The notes beneath the pieces were generated by a model. It worked only from the letters and a program-made list of their open reading frames with translations. It did not search any database and was not told the DNA's origin. Below are positions 23,691 to 33,230 of a DNA stretch of 50,371 nucleotides, one piece after another. A program made the position numbers and the translations under genes. Origin of the DNA: Alistipes sp. (GTDB taxonomy: Bacteria > Bacteroidota > Bacteroidia > Bacteroidales > Rikenellaceae); contig JAFTVW010000051.1 of NCBI GenBank assembly GCA_017465605.1, forward strand, positions 1 through 50,371, in the 5' to 3' direction. How positions within the stretch are numbered: position 1 is the first letter of the stretch; every line of letters starts with the position of its first letter.

Positions 23691-25010
23691 ATGACAACAA
23701 GAGCATTTCAAAAAGTATATACAAAGATTGATAACATCACCAAAGCTACCATCACACTCCGTGCTACGGGTGTAGGTAACGACGAGTTGGCTACCGTAGG
23801 CGGTAAGTTGGCGCAGGTGGTGAAGATTATGGGCGAGAACGTGACTTTGCAGGTTTTCGCAGGTACAGAGGGCTTGGCAACAAACTCAGAGGTGGTATTC
23901 CACGGCGAGGCTCCCAAGTTGCGCGTATCGGATAATTTGGCAGGTCGTTTCTTCAACGCTTACGGTGAGCCGTTGGAGGGTGGTGAGCCTATCGAGGGTG
24001 AGGCCCGCGAGATTGGAGGCCCTACTGTGAATCCATTCCGCCGTATTCAGCCTTCGGAGTTGATTGCTACGGGTATCGCAGGTATCGACCTTAACAATAC
24101 AATCGTGTCGGGTCAGAAGATTCCATTCTTTGCCGATCCCGACCAGCCTTACAATGCTGTAATGGCAAACGTGGCGTTGCGTGCTAAGGCCGACAAGATT
24201 ATCTTGGGTGGTATGGGTCTTACCAACGACGACTTCCTCTACTTTAAGCAGGTGTTCGAGAATGCAGGTGCTTTGGACCGTATCGTATCGTTCGTAAATA
24301 CAACCGAGAATCCTCCCGTTGAGCGTCTGTTGGTTCCCGATATGGCACTTACTGCGGCAGAGTATTTTGCAGTAGATAAGGGTGAGAAGGTTTTGGTGTT
24401 GTTGACCGATATGACCTTGTATGCCGATGCGTTGGCTATTGTGTCGAACCGTATGGACCAGATTCCATCGAAGGACTCTATGCCTGGTTCACTCTATTCG
24501 GATTTGGCGAAGATTTACGAGAAGGCCGTGCAGTTGCCTAACGGTGGTTCAATCACTATTATCGCCGTTACAACACTTTCGGGTGGTGATATTACCCACG
24601 CTATTCCCGATAATACTGGTTATATTACCGAGGGTCAGTTGTTCTTGCGTAACGACTCTGACACAGGTAAGGTTATCGTTGACCCATTCCGTTCGTTGTC
24701 TCGTTTGAAGCAGCTCGTAATTGGTAAGAAGACTCGCGAGGATCACCCTCAGGTGATGAACGCCTGCGTACGTTTGTATGCTGATGCAGCCAATGCAAAG
24801 ACCAAGTTGGAGAACGGTTTCGATTTGTCGGATTACGATGAGCGTGCATTGAAGTTTGCTCACGACTATTCGGAGAAGTTGCTTGCTATCGATGTTAATA
24901 TCGAGATTGAGCAGATGCTTGATACAGCGTGGACTCTCTTTGCAGAGTATTTCTCAAAGGAGGAGGTTGCTATCAAGGCCGAGTTGATTGAAAAGTACTG
25001 GAAAGCGTAA
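23691..25010 (+). CDS. V/A-type ATPase subunit B (non-catalytic)
   Basis: 439 residues. Beta-barrel domain, then a nucleotide-binding fold without a consensus P-loop (SGQKIPFFADPDQP replaces GxxxxGKT), as expected for B. The PSKDSMPGSLYSDLAKIYEKA signature and C-terminal helical domain are present. Alternates with A in the A3B3 head. Nine bases separate it from A. Confidence 0.96.
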   Translation: MTTRAFQKVYTKIDNITKATITLRATGVGNDELATVGGKLAQVVKIMGENVTLQVFAGTEGLATNSEVVFHGEAPKLRVSDNLAGRFFNAYGEPLEGGEPIEGEAREIGGPTVNPFRRIQPSELIATGIAGIDLNNTIVSGQKIPFFADPDQPYNAVMANVALRAKADKIILGGMGLTNDDFLYFKQVFENAGALDRIVSFVNTTENPPVERLLVPDMALTAAEYFAVDKGEKVLVLLTDMTLYADALAIVSNRMDQIPSKDSMPGSLYSDLAKIYEKAVQLPNGGSITIIAVTTLSGGDITHAIPDNTGYITEGQLFLRNDSDTGKVIVDPFRSLSRLKQLVIGKKTREDHPQVMNACVRLYADAANAKTKLENGFDLSDYDERALKFAHDYSEKLLAIDVNIEIEQMLDTAWTLFAEYFSKEEVAIKAELIEKYWKA

Positions 25011-25034
25011 ATTCTTGCCGAAAGGATAAAGATT

Positions 25035-25643
25035 ATGGCAATTAAGTTTCAATATAATAAAACTTCGCTGGGCGAACTGGGAAAGCAGTTGAAGATGCGC
25101 CAAACGGCACTCCCTACCATTAAGAGTAAGGAGTCGGCTCTTCGCTCGGAGGTTAAGAAGGCGAAGGATACGGCACGCGACTACCGTCGTCGTCTCGATG
25201 CACTTACAGCCGAGTACGACTATATGGCAGCTTTGTGGGGCGAGTTCGATTCTACACTGCTCAGTGTGGAGGACGTGATTCTCTCAACCCAGAAGATTGC
25301 GGGTGTGCGTACACCGGTGTTAGAGCAGGTCAGCTTCTCGGAGAAGCCATACGACCTCTTCTCTTCGCCAGTGTGGTATGCCGACGGAGTTGATTTGTTG
25401 AAGCGTCTGGCTCAGTTGGGTATCGAGTGCGAGGTGTATAATCGCAAGATGGAACTTTTGGACTATGCCCGTAGAAAGACCACCCAAAAGATGAATCTCT
25501 ACGAGAAGGTTCAAATCCCTGGCTACGAAGACGCTATCCGTAAGATTAAGCGATTTATGGAGGACGAGGAGAACCTCTCTAAATCGGCACAGAAGATTGT
25601 TAAAACTCGTCAACAACAGGCTGCGGAGGGGTCTATGCTATGA
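25035..25643 (+). CDS. V/A-type ATPase subunit D (central rotor)
   Basis: 202 residues forming two long helices (about 1-70 and 120-200) of the rotor coiled coil, with the family opening of Lys/Gln-rich helix (ELGKQLKMRQTALPTIKSK). It ends in TGA overlapping the ATG of subunit I (ATGA), which couples their translation and confirms TGA as host stop. The small rotor subunit F that normally binds D is not encoded here. Confidence 0.92.
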   Translation: MAIKFQYNKTSLGELGKQLKMRQTALPTIKSKESALRSEVKKAKDTARDYRRRLDALTAEYDYMAALWGEFDSTLLSVEDVILSTQKIAGVRTPVLEQVSFSEKPYDLFSSPVWYADGVDLLKRLAQLGIECEVYNRKMELLDYARRKTTQKMNLYEKVQIPGYEDAIRKIKRFMEDEENLSKSAQKIVKTRQQQAAEGSML

Positions 25644-27499
25644 TAGTAAAGATGTCACGTTACGACTTTGTGTTGCTTTCAGCACAGAGTGATGATTTTG
25701 TAGCTCGTTTGCGCGAGTTGGGACTTGTGGATATCACAACCACAGGCTGGGAGCCTCGTGAGCAGGACCGTCAGCTGGTGAGTGATATTGAGCATCACCG
25801 CAAGGCGGTTGATATGCTTCAAGAGTTTGCTCAGTCGGAGAATATGCAGCAAGTGGAGGCATACCCATCGGGTGCAGAGGCTTTTGAGGCTTATGTCGAA
25901 GCTGCGCAGCGCAAGGCTACACTTATGGGTGAGGTTGCCCGTTTGGATAAGCTCTCTGAGGAGTTGGAGCCTTGGGGTGAATTCTCGGCTGAGTCGCGTG
26001 AGCAGTTGGCCGAGGGTGGTGTGATGTTGCGTTATTTTACAACGCAAACTACTACGTTTGATGAAAATCTTGCCGCTTGGGGTGAGCAATATACATTGGC
26101 AGAGATTAATCGTACGCCTTCAACCGTATATTTTGTGGTTGTCGCTACGGCCGATGAAGAGATTATGCTCGATGCACAGGAGGTAAGAGTCCCGATGATG
26201 GATTATCGTGCGGCGAAGGCCGATGCCGATGAGAACCGTCTGCAAATACAGCAACTCGATTATGAGTTTTCGCGTTGTGCTGCTTCATTGGAGGCAATCA
26301 AGGCCGAGCTTGCGGCTCTTACTTGCCGATTGCAGAATGTGAAGATTCGAGGTACGGCTGAGGAGGCTGCCGATGGAGAGTTGATGGTTATGGAGGGTTG
26401 GGCCGAGGCCGATAAGTCGGCCGAGGTTGATAAGTTGCTCGATGAGTATCCCGATGTGATATATTTGAAGAGCAACCCCACCGAGCAGGACGATACCCCT
26501 GTTAAGTTGAAGAACAATCGCTTTGCGCGTCTGTTCGAGCTTATCGGAGGAATGTACGCATTGCCAAAGTATGGTACTTTGGATTTGACCCCGTTCTTTG
26601 CACCGTTCTATATGTTGTTCTTTGCAATATGTTTGAACGATGCGGGATATGGTGCAATCCTCTTTGCATTGGGATTGGGCCTCTTCTTGAAGGGTGGTCA
26701 GGCAATGCGTCAGGCAGCAACGCTTACAATGGTTTGCGGTGGAGCAACCACTCTGTTTGGATTCTATTCGGGTTCGTTGTTCGGTTTGAGTATCCCCGAT
26801 ATGTTGGGATATGAGAGTATTGCCGAGTCTCCGTTCCTCGATTTCCAAAACGACTTCTTCTCGCTTGCTTTGGCATTGGGAGTTGTTCAGATATTGTTTG
26901 GTATGTTCCTTAATATCTGCTTTAAGGCTCGATATTTCGGCATCACGTCGGTATTTGCTCAGTTGGGTTGGTTTATAGTGTTGTTTGCTGCTTGCTTGGC
27001 TGGTGGCCTTCCTATGCTCAACGAGAATTGGGTGATTCCGTTCTTCACTACCTCTTCGCCTGCGTTCTATGCAGCGTTGGCAGTTGGTGCGGTGATGATG
27101 TTGTTCCTGAGCGATATTAAGCGTAATCCGCTGATTAACTTCGCAAGTGGATTGTGGGACGTGTATAACAATATCACTGGATTGCTCAGCGATGTGCTTT
27201 CGTATATCCGTTTGTTCGCAATCGGATTGTCGGGCGGTGTGTTGGCTCAGGTGTTTAACTCTTTGGCATTGGGCCTTACAGGTTTGGACGCTGGTATCGA
27301 GCAGTTTGGCTTGGGTACTATCTTCCAGATTTTGGGAGCTACGGCCATCTTGCTCGTGGGTCACGGAATCAACCTCTTTATGTCGTCGATTTCATCGTTT
27401 GTACACCCAATGCGACTTACCTTCGTGGAGTTTTATAAAAATGCTGGGTTCGAGATGGGTACTCGCTCATTCGAGCCGTTGACTAATAATGAGAAATAA
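25640..27499 (+). CDS. V/A-type ATPase membrane subunit I (a-subunit type)
   Basis: 619 residues. The N-terminal half (about 1-300) is cytoplasmic with coiled coils; the C-terminal half (about 310-610) has seven or eight membrane segments starting LTPFFAPFYMLFFAICLNDAGYG, and the conserved Arg of LSYIRLFAIGLSGG that faces the K ring and makes the ion path. Its shorter than usual N-terminal arm fits Bacteroidetes homologues. Overlaps D by four bases. Confidence 0.94.
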   Translation: MIVKMSRYDFVLLSAQSDDFVARLRELGLVDITTTGWEPREQDRQLVSDIEHHRKAVDMLQEFAQSENMQQVEAYPSGAEAFEAYVEAAQRKATLMGEVARLDKLSEELEPWGEFSAESREQLAEGGVMLRYFTTQTTTFDENLAAWGEQYTLAEINRTPSTVYFVVVATADEEIMLDAQEVRVPMMDYRAAKADADENRLQIQQLDYEFSRCAASLEAIKAELAALTCRLQNVKIRGTAEEAADGELMVMEGWAEADKSAEVDKLLDEYPDVIYLKSNPTEQDDTPVKLKNNRFARLFELIGGMYALPKYGTLDLTPFFAPFYMLFFAICLNDAGYGAILFALGLGLFLKGGQAMRQAATLTMVCGGATTLFGFYSGSLFGLSIPDMLGYESIAESPFLDFQNDFFSLALALGVVQILFGMFLNICFKARYFGITSVFAQLGWFIVLFAACLAGGLPMLNENWVIPFFTTSSPAFYAALAVGAVMMLFLSDIKRNPLINFASGLWDVYNNITGLLSDVLSYIRLFAIGLSGGVLAQVFNSLALGLTGLDAGIEQFGLGTIFQILGATAILLVGHGINLFMSSISSFVHPMRLTFVEFYKNAGFEMGTRSFEPLTNNEK

Positions 27500-27522
27500 T
27501 AAACAAAAGTAAAATCTAATAA

Positions 27523-27993
<471 letters not shown>

Positions 27994-28104
27994 TATTAAT
28001 AATAGTATTAAGGCTTATACAATTTTCAGGAAATATTGAGAGATATTAGATAGTCATTCTTCTTAGTCATTCTTCTCTAATATATCTCAAAACTGATAAT
28101 TATG

Positions 28105-28139
28105 AGAGTGCTAACGTAGTAGTTGGCACTCTTTTTTTG
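28105..28139 (+). terminator. Terminator of the V-type ATPase operon
   Basis: AGAGTGC (28105-28111) and GCACTCT (28126-28132), extended by AAC/GTT, form a stem followed by a T-run. A weaker hairpin with arms GAGATATTAGA and TCTAATATATCTC lies just upstream (about 28038-28088), with TAGTCATTCTTC present twice in its loop. Confidence 0.85.
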
Positions 28140-28244
28140 TCGTTAGGAGTCTGTTCGTACGGGTAGATTGAATATTCTTGCGGCAGAAGGTGAACGATGT
28201 TTGCAGAAAAATCATTATATTTGTTTCCAAATATACTTTTCGGA

Positions 28245-29033
28245 ATGAAGAATTTTTTGTTGACATTGATTTTATCAGCTACGGTAGCGGCATGTGGCTC
28301 GCAGACCAATAATAAATCGCTCACTCCAAAGGTGGTAGAGCCTGTGCAGTATGGCTATAAAGTAAAGGCCGTATATCCACACTTGACCAGCAGTTATACT
28401 CAGGGACTGCAATTTGTCGATGGTGAGTTATGGGAAGGTACAGGCGAGTGGGGACACTCGGTATTGCAGAAGGTGGATTTGGAGAGCGGTAAGGCTAAGG
28501 TCTTGGCTCGTTTGCCTAAGCGTGAGTTCGGCGAGGGTATTACGGTGATGGGCGATAGAGTATATCAGCTCACTTGGACAAATAATACTGCTCACATCTA
28601 CGACCGAGAGGGTAAGCATATCGAAGATGTCCGTTATCCGGGTGAGGGTTGGGGTATTACCACCGATGGAGAGAAGCTCTATATGTCGGACGGCTCGGAG
28701 AAGATTTACCGTATCAATCCTGACGGTTTCAAGCGCGAAGCTACAATAGCCGTAACTTTGCGTGGTGAGCCAGTTGAGTTTATCAACGAGTTGGAGTGGA
28801 TTGATGGCAAGATTTGGGCAAATGTATATACCACCGATTATGTGATTATCATCGACCCAAAGACGGGCGTTGTCGAGGGTATAATCGACTTCAAAGGATT
28901 GCTCAAAGAGGAGGATAAAACCGATGAGACAGATGTCTTTAATGGAATTGCTTACGATGCCGCAACGAAGCGCATTTTCGTTACGGGTAAACTTTGGAAC
29001 AAACTCTTCGAGGTAGAGATAGTAAAGAGATAG
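28245..29033 (+). CDS. Glutaminyl-peptide cyclotransferase (lipoprotein)
   Basis: 262 residues. Converts N-terminal glutamine of peptides to pyroglutamate; this is the plant/bacterial beta-propeller type. Lipoprotein signal MKNFLLTLILSATVAAC (Cys17), then five-bladed propeller repeats with TSSYTQGLQF, LWEGTGEWGHS, NELEWIDGKIWANVY and DVFNGIAYD motifs of the family. The frame is open to 28197, but ATG 28245 places the signal peptide correctly. A TATATTTG -7-like box lies at 28213-28220. First of five tightly packed genes. Confidence 0.92.
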   Translation: MKNFLLTLILSATVAACGSQTNNKSLTPKVVEPVQYGYKVKAVYPHLTSSYTQGLQFVDGELWEGTGEWGHSVLQKVDLESGKAKVLARLPKREFGEGITVMGDRVYQLTWTNNTAHIYDREGKHIEDVRYPGEGWGITTDGEKLYMSDGSEKIYRINPDGFKREATIAVTLRGEPVEFINELEWIDGKIWANVYTTDYVIIIDPKTGVVEGIIDFKGLLKEEDKTDETDVFNGIAYDAATKRIFVTGKLWNKLFEVEIVKR

Positions 29034-29038
29034 TTGTT

Positions 29039-29923
29039 ATGGATTTGATTCATTCTATGCGTCGAGGTATATTGACCCTCGACGGTGCTATGGGTACTCA
29101 ACTCTTGGCGCAGGGTAAAAGCGGTTGTTTGGAATTGCTTAACGTGCAGGAGCCAGCAACGATTGCCGCTCTGCACGAGGAGTATCTTGCCGCTGGTGCC
29201 GATATAATTACAACCAATACAACTTGTGCTGACGCACTCTGTTTGGCTGAGTATGGTTTGCAGGAGCGTTCTCGCGAGTTGGCATATGAGGGTGCTAAGA
29301 TAGCTCGCGAGGTGGCAGATAAATTCTCTACTACGGAGCATTCACGTTATGTGGCTGGCTCGGTTGGCCCCACTACACGAAACCTAACTTTGGCAAACGA
29401 TACCACACCCGATTGTATTGCTCAGGCCTATGCTACGGTAATTGGGGCATTGATAGATGGTGGAGTGGATTTTATCCTTATCGAGACGGCGATGGATTCA
29501 CAAAATGTGAAGGTAGCCATTGAGGAGTGTCGCCGCATAAATGCCGATATACCTATTGTTGTCTCTGCTGTTTTGTCTAGAATCGAGGGTAGAGTTGCAA
29601 GTGGTGCAACCATCGCAAAGTTTTTGGAGGATATCCCTCTCGCAGAGGTTACGGCCATAGGATTTAATTGTAGCGATGGAGTGAAGGCTATGGCTTTATC
29701 GTTGAAACTTTTGGCCGAGTCGTGCCAAAAACCTATTATCGCCTATCCGTCGGCTGGGCGCGAGAAGTTGGCTGCTAATCGTTTTGCTAAGGAGTTGGAG
29801 CAGTTGTGTCGTGCGAGTCTAATCAATATAGTGGGTAGTTGCTGCGGTACTACACCCGAGCACACTAAGGCTTTGGCTAAGGTTGCCTCACGTTGGCGAC
29901 CGCGTAAGTTTGAAAACAAGTAA
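29039..29923 (+). CDS. Homocysteine S-methyltransferase family protein
   Basis: 294 residues, equal to the N-terminal homocysteine-binding TIM barrel of MetH/BHMT/MmuM enzymes. Opens with LTLDGAMGTQLL; the zinc ligands are present in GFNCSDG and in GSCCGTTPEH. The methyl donor (S-methylmethionine, betaine or a corrinoid partner) cannot be told from sequence. ATG 29039, five bases after the upstream stop, begins the family N-terminus; the longer frame from 28994 overlaps the cyclotransferase gene and was rejected. Confidence 0.9.
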   Translation: MDLIHSMRRGILTLDGAMGTQLLAQGKSGCLELLNVQEPATIAALHEEYLAAGADIITTNTTCADALCLAEYGLQERSRELAYEGAKIAREVADKFSTTEHSRYVAGSVGPTTRNLTLANDTTPDCIAQAYATVIGALIDGGVDFILIETAMDSQNVKVAIEECRRINADIPIVVSAVLSRIEGRVASGATIAKFLEDIPLAEVTAIGFNCSDGVKAMALSLKLLAESCQKPIIAYPSAGREKLAANRFAKELEQLCRASLINIVGSCCGTTPEHTKALAKVASRWRPRKFENK

Positions 29924-29928
29924 ATAAT

Positions 29929-31041
29929 ATGCCTATGGATACCAAGGAATTCCGTCGTCATTTGCATCGTCACCCTGAACTCTCGTTCAAGGAGCATCGT
30001 ACTGCACAATTCATATCCGATAGATTGTCGGAACTAGGTATTGAGTTCCGTCCAATAGCAGGAACGGGTATCTTGGCTCGTGTTGAAGGGCGCAGAGGTA
30101 ATCTGAAACGCTGCGTGGTGTTGCGTGCAGAGATAGATGCTGTGCCTATCCAAGAACTTACGGGCGTAGAGTGGGCTTCGGAGCAGGAGGGTGTGATGCA
30201 CGCCTGCGGCCACGATTTTCACGCAGCTATGCTGTATGGAGCATTGAAGAGATTGCATTTAAGCCGAGATTTCGAGGGAACTCTCTTTGCTTTGTTTCAG
30301 CCCGCAGAGGAGTTCTGTTCGGGTGGAGCAGCAAAGGTGTTGAGCGAAGAGCCTTTCAAGGATTACGATGTGGTAGCCGTCATAGGTCAGCATACCGACC
30401 CTGATTTGGAGGTGGGTGAGATTGGATTCTGCCCGGGTAAATTTATGGCATCTACCGATGAACTCTCGTTTAAGGTTGAGGGCGTTGGGGGTAATGCCGC
30501 TATGCGTTGCCAAGTAAAGGATTCTGTTGTGGCTATGTCGGATTTGATTATGCGATTGAATATGCTTAACAACGATGTGTGCATAGTCTCGGTAGGTAAG
30601 GTGGAGGCCGCAGGTACGGCCAATACAATCCCCGAGCAGTGCCGATGTGAGGGTATGTTACGAACCTTCAACGAGGGGTTGCGTAGTCGAATAAAAGATA
30701 TGATACGCCACATTGCTCAGGAGATAGAGTATAAATACGACGTGACGATACAGGTTGATATCCGAGATGGTAATCCTTGCGTGGAGAATAATGCGCAGCT
30801 ATCGTACGAGGCTATGTTGTTGGCTGATAGTTGTGGCTTCAAGGTGCGAGATCTTGATATGTGTCCAATGACAGAGGATTTTGGTCATTATAGTCAGGTA
30901 TATCCATCGCTCTTCTACTCTTTGGGTGTGGGTCGTAAGGCTGGTCGTAGGCATACGGCTATGTATCTGCCCGATGAGCGAGCTTTGGAGGTAGGTGAGG
31001 AGTTTATGTGGCAACTTGCATTAAGTGTTTTGAACAAATGA
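29929..31041 (+). CDS. M20 family amidohydrolase (N-acyl-amino-acid/hippurate hydrolase type)
   Basis: 370 residues, cytoplasmic, with the M20D pattern: HRHPELSFKEH, HACGHDFHAAM (metal ligands), QPAEEFCSGGAAKVL (catalytic Glu) and a C-terminal TEDFGHYSQVYPSLFYSLGVG. Members remove acyl groups from amino acids using two metal ions. It starts five bases after the methyltransferase and overlaps RNase R by four (ATGA), so all are one operon. Distinct from the ArgE-like M20 enzyme at 47785. Confidence 0.9.
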   Translation: MPMDTKEFRRHLHRHPELSFKEHRTAQFISDRLSELGIEFRPIAGTGILARVEGRRGNLKRCVVLRAEIDAVPIQELTGVEWASEQEGVMHACGHDFHAAMLYGALKRLHLSRDFEGTLFALFQPAEEFCSGGAAKVLSEEPFKDYDVVAVIGQHTDPDLEVGEIGFCPGKFMASTDELSFKVEGVGGNAAMRCQVKDSVVAMSDLIMRLNMLNNDVCIVSVGKVEAAGTANTIPEQCRCEGMLRTFNEGLRSRIKDMIRHIAQEIEYKYDVTIQVDIRDGNPCVENNAQLSYEAMLLADSCGFKVRDLDMCPMTEDFGHYSQVYPSLFYSLGVGRKAGRRHTAMYLPDERALEVGEEFMWQLALSVLNK

Positions 31042-33224
31042 GAGAGTCAAGAAAAAAAGATATGCGCCGAGGTGGTGCATCGCGAACAGACGCTCGAAGT
31101 GTCCGTTCTGCATTTGTTGTAAATATGTTTCGCGAATTTCCCGATAGAGTATTCTCTTTGAAACAACTCTCGTCGGCATCGGGAGGTAATACCCGTGAGG
31201 GCCGATATATTGTGCGCGATATTGTTGAAGAACTTGTTGCGGAGGGCGTGGTTGAGTGTCACGGCCGCGATAAGTATCAACTATCGATGGCGCAACTACC
31301 ACGTTACGAAGGAGTGGTGGATATGATTGGCTCGGGTGCTGCGTATGTGCGAGTGGAGGAGCTTGAAACCGATATATATGTCAACCAACGTAATACAAAC
31401 TACGCCTTAGATGGAGATAGAGTAGAGGTCGTGTTGCAACGTCAGGCACATCGTGAGGGTGACCACCCCGAAGGTGCGATTGTGGCGGTGTTGGAGCGTA
31501 GTTCGAAACAGTATGTTGGAGTGGCCGAGGTGAGCCGTGCGGCTATCTTTGTGCGCTCGGACTCTCGAAAACTACCATTCGATATATTCTTCTCTCGCAA
31601 GGAGTATCCGAGAGTGAGTGATGGCGATAAGGTGGTATTTCGTATAACGGATTGGCGACCGAGCGATAAATCGCCGCGAGGAGTGATTGTTGATGTGTTG
31701 GGCCGTGCTGGTGATAATGATGCCGAGATGCACGCTATTATGGCCGAATTCGACCTCCCATATAAATTTGAGCAGGATATTTTAGATGCCGCATCAAATA
31801 TCGATGGCCGAATCACCGAAAAGGATTATGCCGAGCGTCGTGATTTCCGCAGTGTTACGACATTTACAATCGATCCGGCCGATGCTAAGGATTTTGACGA
31901 TGCTTTGTCGATTCGTAAATTGGAAGATGGCGTGTGGGAGATTGGTGTGCATATTGCCGATGTGACGCACTATATTAAGCCTGAATCCGTACTCGATTGT
32001 GAGGCTCGCGATAGAGGCACATCGGTATATCTTGTCGATAGAACTGTGCCAATGTTGCCCGAAAGATTGTGTAATGAGTTGTGTTCGTTGCGCCCTAACG
32101 AGGAGAAATTGTGTTTCTCGGCTGTGTTTAATCTTAACGAAGATGGCGATGTGTTGGACGAGTGGTTTGGTCGTACGGTAATCTATTCCGATCGCCGATT
32201 CACATATGCCGAAGCGCAAGCTCGAATCGAAACTGGTGTTGGCGATTATGCCGAGGAGATTGGCATAATGAATCGTATGGCGCAGACTATGCGTCAACGT
32301 CGTTTCAAGGCTGGTGCGGTGAGCTTTGAGCGTGCGGAGTTTAAGTTTATTCTCGATGAGAAGGGGCGTCCGCTTGGCGTATATACCAAAGAGCAGAAGG
32401 AGTCGAATCAACTTATAGAGGAGTTTATGTTGCTGGCAAACCGCCGTGTGGCCGAGTTTTGTACATATCGCAAGGAGGGTAATCGCAAGGTGCCTCGCTC
32501 GATGGTTTATCGTGTGCACGATGAACCGAATGAGGAGAAACTCACTCGTTTCCGCGACTTCGTGCTTAAATTCGGATACCAATTCCGAGCATCGAAGGGT
32601 AGAGCTATTGCTAAGGCGTTGAATAAGTTGGTGACCGAGGTTAGAGGTCGAGCCGAAGCAAATGCCATTCAGTCGCTTGCCGTTAGAAGTATGTCGAAGG
32701 CTCTCTATACAACCGACAATATCGGTCACTATGGTTTGGCTTTCAAATATTATACCCACTTCACATCGCCCATTCGTCGCTATCCTGATATGATGGTGCA
32801 TAGGTTGTTGGCTCGTTATCTGGAAAATGGAAAATCGGCCGATAAACAGCGTTTGGAATCGCAATGTGTGTACGCTTCGGAGCGTGAAATTGTGGCAGCC
32901 GATGCCGAGCGTGCCTCTATCAAGTATAAGATGGTGGAGTTTATGCAGGATAAGATTGGCCAGATGTTCAAGGGTCACGTTTCGGGTATGAGCGAGTGGG
33001 GTATTTATGTGGAGTTGGAGGATACCCATATCGAAGGTATGGCCTATCTGCGTGATATCGAGGGCGATTATTATGCCTACGATGATGCCCGTTTCGAGGT
33101 TGTTGGCCGCGCGTCGGGTCGTAGAATAGCATTTGGTGATGAGGTGTGGATTCGAGTGAAAGGTGTTGATATGCGTCGTCGTACACTCGATTTTGAACTC
33201 ATTGTGGGCAACAAGTTACGATAG
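31038..33224 (+). CDS. rnr: Ribonuclease R
   Basis: 728 residues. A processive 3'-5' exoribonuclease able to digest structured RNA. N-terminal HTH (about 20-85), two cold-shock domains, RNB catalytic domain with FTIDPADAKDFDDALSI acidic cluster, and a C-terminal S1 domain (about 640-725, FKGHVSGMSEWGIYVEL). ATG 31038 overlaps the preceding TGA (ATGA); the longer frame start at 31008 was rejected. The C-terminal Lys-rich tail seen in enterobacterial homologues is absent. Confidence 0.95.
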   Translation: MRESRKKDMRRGGASRTDARSVRSAFVVNMFREFPDRVFSLKQLSSASGGNTREGRYIVRDIVEELVAEGVVECHGRDKYQLSMAQLPRYEGVVDMIGSGAAYVRVEELETDIYVNQRNTNYALDGDRVEVVLQRQAHREGDHPEGAIVAVLERSSKQYVGVAEVSRAAIFVRSDSRKLPFDIFFSRKEYPRVSDGDKVVFRITDWRPSDKSPRGVIVDVLGRAGDNDAEMHAIMAEFDLPYKFEQDILDAASNIDGRITEKDYAERRDFRSVTTFTIDPADAKDFDDALSIRKLEDGVWEIGVHIADVTHYIKPESVLDCEARDRGTSVYLVDRTVPMLPERLCNELCSLRPNEEKLCFSAVFNLNEDGDVLDEWFGRTVIYSDRRFTYAEAQARIETGVGDYAEEIGIMNRMAQTMRQRRFKAGAVSFERAEFKFILDEKGRPLGVYTKEQKESNQLIEEFMLLANRRVAEFCTYRKEGNRKVPRSMVYRVHDEPNEEKLTRFRDFVLKFGYQFRASKGRAIAKALNKLVTEVRGRAEANAIQSLAVRSMSKALYTTDNIGHYGLAFKYYTHFTSPIRRYPDMMVHRLLARYLENGKSADKQRLESQCVYASEREIVAADAERASIKYKMVEFMQDKIGQMFKGHVSGMSEWGIYVELEDTHIEGMAYLRDIEGDYYAYDDARFEVVGRASGRRIAFGDEVWIRVKGVDMRRRTLDFELIVGNKLR

Positions 33225-33230
33225 GAGAAG

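Noticed and set aside
26285-27364. 359-codon open frame on the minus strand
   Set aside because: Antisense of ATPase subunit I; Gln/Cys/His-rich composition is typical of a shadow frame over membrane-helix codons.
31794-33029. 411-codon open frame on the minus strand
   Set aside because: Antisense of the RNase R catalytic domain; low-complexity composition rich in His, Ile and Leu.
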